The position numbers and the translations under genes were made by a program. From NCBI GenBank assembly GCA_016930595.1, contig JAFGGJ010000039.1:1-64000 (forward strand): a DNA stretch of 64,000 bases. Reading direction: 5' to 3'. The notes below the pieces were generated by a model, which saw only the letters and a program-made list of their open reading frames with translations, ran no database searches and was not told the DNA's origin. This document shows positions 59,870-64,000 of the stretch, piece by piece (position 1 is the stretch's first letter; the number at the start of each line of letters is the position of its first letter). This stretch comes from Planctomycetota bacterium. Lineage in GTDB: Bacteria; Planctomycetota; SZUA-567; JAFGGJ01.

Positions 59870-60769
59870 TCAGCGCACGCCACTCTTCTGCCACGGCGGC
59901 TCTTCGGGCAGGGATTTGTCGAGCTCCTTCATGAGCTCCGCTTCGTATCCCCCCTTGTAGGTGCCCCCGAAAAACTTCTCGAGCGCTTCCTCGTGGAAAC
60001 GCCGCCAGCTTTCCTCCTCATGGCCCGGCACTATGGGATAGAACAGGGCGTTGTTCGCCTTCCCCGCCTTGTGGTCCCCCATCGCGTCGCCGATCATCAG
60101 CATCTTCTCGGGATCGTACTTCCCTCCCGCCGCCAGTTCGATGTGTTCCGACTTCTTCCCGTATTCCTGCCCGGCTATGGCGCGCACGTACACCTCTATC
60201 CGGTGCTCCTCCCATTCCCGCGCCAGGGCTTCGTAGGGCGTCTGGCTCACCACTATCATGTCCGCCCTGTCGTACGCTTTCTCCAGTGATTCCCTCACCA
60301 GCGGAAAAGGCGGCACGTCGTGCACCCACTCCGCTATCATGGCGTTTATGTCTTCCGACCACGCCAGCACCGACGTCAGCTCCGGGTCCCCGCTCTCTTC
60401 CACCTTCTCCTTCAGCGCAGGGTTCCCAAGCCGCGTTTCTTCCTTCGTCCATCGCCGCAGCTCCGGCAGGTCGCCTACCTCCACGCCGCGTGCAAGGACT
60501 TCCTTCCTTGTACGCAGCAGGTCCAGCACCCTCAGTATCGCCAGAAAACGGTTGCATCCACGCGTCTTGGAATACAGGTTTACGAAGTCCCATGTCTCGC
60601 GGGCGTATTTCGAAACCGCCTGCAGGTGGTAGTGCCGGATGGTCTGCGGGCAGAAACATTCCTTGTGCTTTATTTCCATCGTGTCGAATGCACACCCGTC
60701 CGAATCTATCCCGATGAAAAACTCGTGCTCAGGCTCTAGCTCCCTGAGCTCCTGCTGCGGGTCCGGCAT
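59870..60769 (-). CDS. HAD-superfamily hydrolase-like protein
   Basis: A 299-residue protein. FIGIDSDGCAFDTMEIKHKECF (about 17-38) has the DxD of HAD motif I in a modified setting (DSDG); MIVVSQTP is motif II-like; MLMIGDAMGDHKAG (about 225-238) is motif III/IV with acidic residues. A helical cap lies between. Substrate unknown. It is the last of three minus-strand genes with the two zinc-ribbon miniproteins. Confidence 0.75.
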   Translation of the reverse strand: MPDPQQELRELEPEHEFFIGIDSDGCAFDTMEIKHKECFCPQTIRHYHLQAVSKYARETWDFVNLYSKTRGCNRFLAILRVLDLLRTRKEVLARGVEVGDLPELRRWTKEETRLGNPALKEKVEESGDPELTSVLAWSEDINAMIAEWVHDVPPFPLVRESLEKAYDRADMIVVSQTPYEALAREWEEHRIEVYVRAIAGQEYGKKSEHIELAAGGKYDPEKMLMIGDAMGDHKAGKANNALFYPIVPGHEEESWRRFHEEALEKFFGGTYKGGYEAELMKELDKSLPEEPPWQKSGVR

Positions 60770-60871
60770 GCCGCAATCCTTTCGTCTGCCCGGGTGGAAA
60801 TCGCACAAAAGGATTATCACGCAGAAATACCCGCTGTAAAGAACAAGCCGCCCTTCTCTCCCGCTCTACCC

Positions 60872-61039
60872 CTACAGCTCGAAACCCGCCGGCTCGTCGC
60901 TCATCCCCCATTTCCGCCTCAGGCTCCGGGCGCACGCGGGACAGATCCCGCGCGATATCGTGTCGCCAGGCCGGATGACTCCGCTGTCCCATTCCGAACC
61001 GCGCTTCAGCCTGCTGCAGAACGTGCATTGCACTGTCAT
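60872..61039 (-). CDS. Zinc-ribbon miniprotein, copy 2
   Basis: A 55-residue protein: MTVQCTFCSRLKRGSEW, then ISRGICPACARSLRRKWG. Two CxxC pairs make a zinc ribbon. It aligns end to end with the upstream copy, sharing MTVQCxxCxRL, the W-G spacing, SxGxCPxCAxxL and WG. ATG at 61039 with AAGGGG. The pattern resembles the short zinc segment found at the end of many sensor kinases and PAS/GAF proteins (CxxCKxIRxxxGxW...SHGICPxC). Confidence 0.7.
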   Translation of the reverse strand: MTVQCTFCSRLKRGSEWDSGVIRPGDTISRGICPACARSLRRKWGMSDEPAGFEL

Positions 61040-61068
61040 TGCCTGCCCCTTCACTCAATCCGCGCAAT

Positions 61069-61245
61069 TCAGCCCGCGGATGCCGTAAAATCGTCCGATC
61101 CGTCACCCAGCCCCCACCTCTTGGCCAGCCGTTCGGCGCAGACCGGGCACACTCCGTGCGATACGACTTCCCCCGCAGGTACGGCGCCCCTGCGCCATGC
61201 GCCGCCCTGCTGCAGCCTCAGGCACCACGCGCACTGGACTGTCAT
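61069..61245 (-). CDS. Zinc-ribbon miniprotein, copy 1
   Basis: A 58-residue protein: MTVQCAWCLRLQQGGAW, then VSHGVCPVCAERLAKRWG. It is the upstream partner of the tandem pair, 29 bases before copy 2. ATG at 61245 with GGGAGAGG. Both copies have proper ribosome-binding sites, supporting real genes. Binding of zinc and a protein or nucleic-acid partner is inferred. Confidence 0.7.
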   Translation of the reverse strand: MTVQCAWCLRLQQGGAWRRGAVPAGEVVSHGVCPVCAERLAKRWGLGDGSDDFTASAG

Positions 61246-61363
61246 TATCGCCTCTCCCTGCATCTGGTTACGGAAATCCTTGCCGCGGGGTTAGATATCG
61301 GCAGCTCTGCCGGCGCGGTTGCGCAAATTGTCATCCCGTGGAACGCTCCTCGCACCCCGGCCG

Positions 61364-61392
61364 ATGACGCCTGACTCCCACAACTGTATAAT
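61364..61392 (+). promoter_or_regulatory. Promoter of the DUF4175-like gene
   Basis: ATGACG (61364-61369), 17-base spacer, TATAAT (61387-61392). Initiation near 61399 leaves a leader of about 54 bases before the ATG at 61453. Confidence 0.5.
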
Positions 61393-61452
61393 ATCCTCAG
61401 TGGTTCCGGTTAGGCCGCAATGGCGGTCTTGTGCTCCCCGGGAGGCCGTGCT

Positions 61453-64000
61453 ATGACTCAAAACCTTCCTCCGGCGAACCAGAGCCTTTCGACGCTCAGG
61501 TCCAGGATGGACGAAGCGCGCGGGATGCTCTGGCGGCGCGTCTTGTTGTCCGGCTTCGGCATGGCTCTCCAGGTCGTCGTTGTCTATGCCTGGGGCTTCA
61601 CCCTGCTCGATTACCTGCTGGAACTCCCCGTCTGGGGCAGGACCCTCGCGCTGGCGGCCCTCTTGACCACGCTCGTCTGGGTCAACCTGAAATATGTCCT
61701 CGCTCCCTTCAGAAAGCTTTACAGGCATGTCGCTGCAGCGCGGGCGGTCGAAAAATCCGCCCCGGATCTCGAGGAAAGCGTCTCTACCGCCCTGGAATAC
61801 GGCGAACGCGACGACCTGCGGGGGCTCACCAGCCCGGCTATCATGGACGCGCTCGCTTCCGACGCTGCCGACAGGGTCGCCTTCGTCGATATGGGCGATG
61901 CCGCCAGGAAGGGCGTCCCCGTCAATTGGAAAAGGGTCCTCCCGGCGCTAGGTCTGCTCGCCGTCTTCGTGCTCCTTGCAGTCTTTGTCCCACAGCTCGC
62001 AGCCAGGGCCCTCGAAAGGCTCCTCCTCCCTTGGCTCGACCTTCAGCCCCCCAGCCTTACCGTGGTCGAAGCCGTCTCCCCCGGCGATTCCGAAGTCGTA
62101 AGAGGCGGCGACCTGGACGTCTCCGCCAGGCTGCGCGGCCCGGGCTCCGGCTCCGCGCGGCTCTTGTGGCGTCAGGCCGCCGCTCACGAAAGCTCCCACG
62201 TCGTTCTTGACATGACCGTGGCCGAAGGTACCGCCCATACCCTTGTCCGTCGCTCGGAAACTTCCTTTGAATACAGGCTGCAGGCCGGCGACGCCTCTAC
62301 TCGCTGGTACGCCGTCGAAGTCTACGACCCGCCCGCCGTCAGGCAGCTTGTCGTCAGCGTTACACCCCCGCCCTATACCGGCGGCCTCCGCCGCAACCTC
62401 CCCGAAGGTGAAGGCGCTCTCAATCTCCTCCCGGGCAGCCTGGTGGAAGCCGACGTCGTCACCACCATGGAGCGCGGCTCCCTGGCCGTCTCTCTGCAGG
62501 GTACCCAGGTCGGCGGCGTCGTCGAAGATGGACGCGGGACCGTCTCCTTCCAGGTCGAAAGCCCCGGCAGGTGGGAACTCGCCGTGTCCGATGACAGGGG
62601 CCGCAGTATGGATCCGCCTCTCTCCTTCCCCATTACCATCGTGGAGGATAAGCCCCCGGTCGTCGCCGTTACACAGCCCAGGCTTAAAGAAGCGGCCGTC
62701 TCGCGCGAAGACACCGTCGAAATCGAAATCGTCTCCAGAGATGATTTCGCCCTGGGTGAAGTCGGCATCGTGCACAACCTGGGTTATGAAGAACAGCGCT
62801 CCCCGGTCAAGAGGTTTGAGCCGGGGGTCACCGACGATGAAAGCACCTACAGCCTCCGCCTCGCACTCAAGGGCCTCAAGGGCGGTGAGGAAATCGCCTA
62901 CTACGCCTATGCGCTGGATGCCGATACCAGGAACGGCCCCAAGGAAGGCAGGAGCGATCTCAGGTTCCTCGTCGTTTACGACGAGAACAGGTACGCCATG
63001 CCGGAATCCGATAAGAAAAACTCCCCGGGCATGAAGGAAATTACGGATCTCATCGACGGTCAAAAAGACGCCATGAAGGAAACCTTCCAGGAAAGATCCC
63101 GGCTCGATGACGGCGAAAAGTCTCCGCCGCCAGAACGCGGCCGCATGGCCTCTCAGCAGGCCGCTCTCCGGGATCGCGTCGATCGTCTCCTCCGCAAGCT
63201 CGACGAAATCCCCGATGAAAACCTCGGCATGCGCGAACAGGCTCATCTCCAGAGCGCCTCCGACGAAATGAATAAAGCCGCCGACGGTCTCCGGCGCGGC
63301 GACCTCGACCAGGTCATGTCCAACCAGGGCGCGGCTCTCAGGCACCTTTCCGACGTCCGCCGCATCATCCTTACAAGGCAGGGCTCCAGCCCTCTTGACC
63401 AGGCCGCTTCTCAGATGCAGAACCAGGATGACGCGAATAACTCCGCCGCACGGCGGGAAACCGAGCAGGCCGCACAGAAACTCCCCGAAATGCTCGACAG
63501 GACGCGTGACCTCCAGCGCAAACTCGAACGCCTCGACGAACAGCCCCCTCAAAGCGGACAGGCCGCAGCGGATACTCCCCCCTCTCCGGAAGACTCGGGC
63601 AGGCATCTGAAAAAACCCGAAGAGGAAATGCGCGACCTCGCTCAGAACGCACGTAATCTCGCAGACCGCCTCGCTGACAACCCTCCAGCCGGCGTCCAGC
63701 CCCGGAATACTCCTTCCCATGCAATGAACGACGCCGCTGAACAGTTCGGCTCGGCGGCGGATTCCATGCGCCGCAACGAACCCGACAAGGCACGGCAGGC
63801 TCTCGACTCCGCTCGCCGTAATCTCGAAACCGCCGGCGCCACTCTCGGCGCCTCCGGCAGCGAACTTGCCAGGCGGGAACTCGAAATGGCCGAAGGCAGG
63901 GCTCGGAGTGCCGCTGACAGGGCCGACTCGGCCGCTCGCAACGACTCTGGCACCGGCGCCGATTCCAGGGCCTTGGCGGCCGAAGCCGCAGCACTGGCTG
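61453..64000 (+). CDS. DUF4175-like large membrane protein (runs off the right edge)
   Basis: At least 849 residues with no stop in the window. Three membrane segments (about 28-50, 58-78, 160-180) are followed by a large Ig-like/beta region (VVSVTPPPYTGGLRR; SPGRWELAVSDDRGRSMDPP) and a long Ala/Glu/Arg/Gln-rich coiled-coil region. This layout matches DUF4175-type proteins that in planctomycetes and others sit with MoxR ATPase, DUF58 and VWA (Bat-like) genes; those would lie just beyond the window. The ATG follows GGGAGG. Confidence 0.75.
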   Translation, partial: MTQNLPPANQSLSTLRSRMDEARGMLWRRVLLSGFGMALQVVVVYAWGFTLLDYLLELPVWGRTLALAALLTTLVWVNLKYVLAPFRKLYRHVAAARAVEKSAPDLEESVSTALEYGERDDLRGLTSPAIMDALASDAADRVAFVDMGDAARKGVPVNWKRVLPALGLLAVFVLLAVFVPQLAARALERLLLPWLDLQPPSLTVVEAVSPGDSEVVRGGDLDVSARLRGPGSGSARLLWRQAAAHESSHVVLDMTVAEGTAHTLVRRSETSFEYRLQAGDASTRWYAVEVYDPPAVRQLVVSVTPPPYTGGLRRNLPEGEGALNLLPGSLVEADVVTTMERGSLAVSLQGTQVGGVVEDGRGTVSFQVESPGRWELAVSDDRGRSMDPPLSFPITIVEDKPPVVAVTQPRLKEAAVSREDTVEIEIVSRDDFALGEVGIVHNLGYEEQRSPVKRFEPGVTDDESTYSLRLALKGLKGGEEIAYYAYALDADTRNGPKEGRSDLRFLVVYDENRYAMPESDKKNSPGMKEITDLIDGQKDAMKETFQERSRLDDGEKSPPPERGRMASQQAALRDRVDRLLRKLDEIPDENLGMREQAHLQSASDEMNKAADGLRRGDLDQVMSNQGAALRHLSDVRRIILTRQGSSPLDQAASQMQNQDDANNSAARRETEQAAQKLPEMLDRTRDLQRKLERLDEQPPQSGQAAADTPPSPEDSGRHLKKPEEEMRDLAQNARNLADRLADNPPAGVQPRNTPSHAMNDAAEQFGSAADSMRRNEPDKARQALDSARRNLETAGATLGASGSELARRELEMAEGRARSAADRADSAARNDSGTGADSRALAAEAAALA

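Noticed and set aside
1-64000. tRNA, rRNA or CRISPR arrays
   Set aside because: Intergenic gaps were read for cloverleaf-like, rRNA-like and regularly spaced repeat patterns and none was found; a covariance-model scan would be needed to exclude small RNAs.

Overview
The window is high-GC (roughly 60%) bacterial chromosomal DNA from a Gram-negative, flagellated bacterium. BamA, LysM, SecDF and L-ring/P-ring flagellar genes point to a diderm. A planctomycete or other PVC-group member is the best guess. The support is a TPR protein carrying two RNA-polymerase-alpha-CTD modules, a large receptor-like Ser/Thr kinase, a DUF4175-like protein, sialidase/glycosidase-like enzymes, and the gene order prs-rplY-pth-rpsF-ssb-rpsR-rplI-dnaB. 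This placement is inference from gene content only. No rRNA, tRNA, CRISPR array or complete mobile element was found.

Layout. 1-2.7 kb is accessory: an incoming C-terminal ORF fragment, a GNAT acetyltransferase preceded by a strong hairpin, a sialidase-like gene, and the left-end remnant of an IS3-type insertion sequence. 2.7-3.9 kb holds a PhnP-like metallo-hydrolase and a small membrane protein. 3.97-26.7 kb is a long run of minus-strand housekeeping genes, read from high to low coordinates: the TPR/alpha-CTD protein; ruvA-ruvB; queH, a SpoIID-type lipoprotein and tgt (queuosine tRNA modification); yajC-secDF; a LysM protein; dapF; a truncated glmU; prs; rplY; pth; rpsF; ssb; rpsR; rplI; dnaB; bamA; gatC; gatA; an amidohydrolase. 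Many neighbours overlap by ATGA/GTGA-type junctions, so translational coupling is likely.

26.9-29.1 kb has a putative polysaccharide-active enzyme and a small lysine-rich protein. 29.3-38.5 kb is a minus-strand flagellar operon in transcription order flgF, flgG, flgA, flgH, flgI, flgJ (rod-binding part only), flgN-like, flgK, flgL, fliW, csrA. It is preceded by a near-consensus sigma-54 promoter. FliW and CsrA, whose genes overlap, form the known regulatory switch for flagellin translation.

38.8-50.3 kb is mixed: a 760-residue putative glycoside hydrolase, membrane proteins, ManA-type isomerase, nifU-nifS and a 1229-residue membrane kinase. 50.5-53.6 kb is rpsO-pnp-csp, with a clear promoter, a leader hairpin and an intrinsic terminator. 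53.7-55.6 kb is psd-pssA plus a cysteine-cluster protein (phosphatidylethanolamine synthesis). 55.7-59.8 kb holds an iron-sulfur DUF362 protein, a PTS IIA-like protein, a lone type II secretion F-domain protein and a DUF1015 protein. 59.9-61.2 kb has a HAD-like protein and two tandem paralogous zinc-ribbon miniproteins. The window ends inside a large DUF4175-like membrane protein.

The most interesting signals are the TPR/double alpha-CTD protein with a 15-bp palindrome upstream, the tandem zinc-ribbon miniproteins, the rpsO leader hairpin, the sigma-54-like flagellar promoter, and strand-composition flips near 29 and 50 kb that coding direction does not explain.
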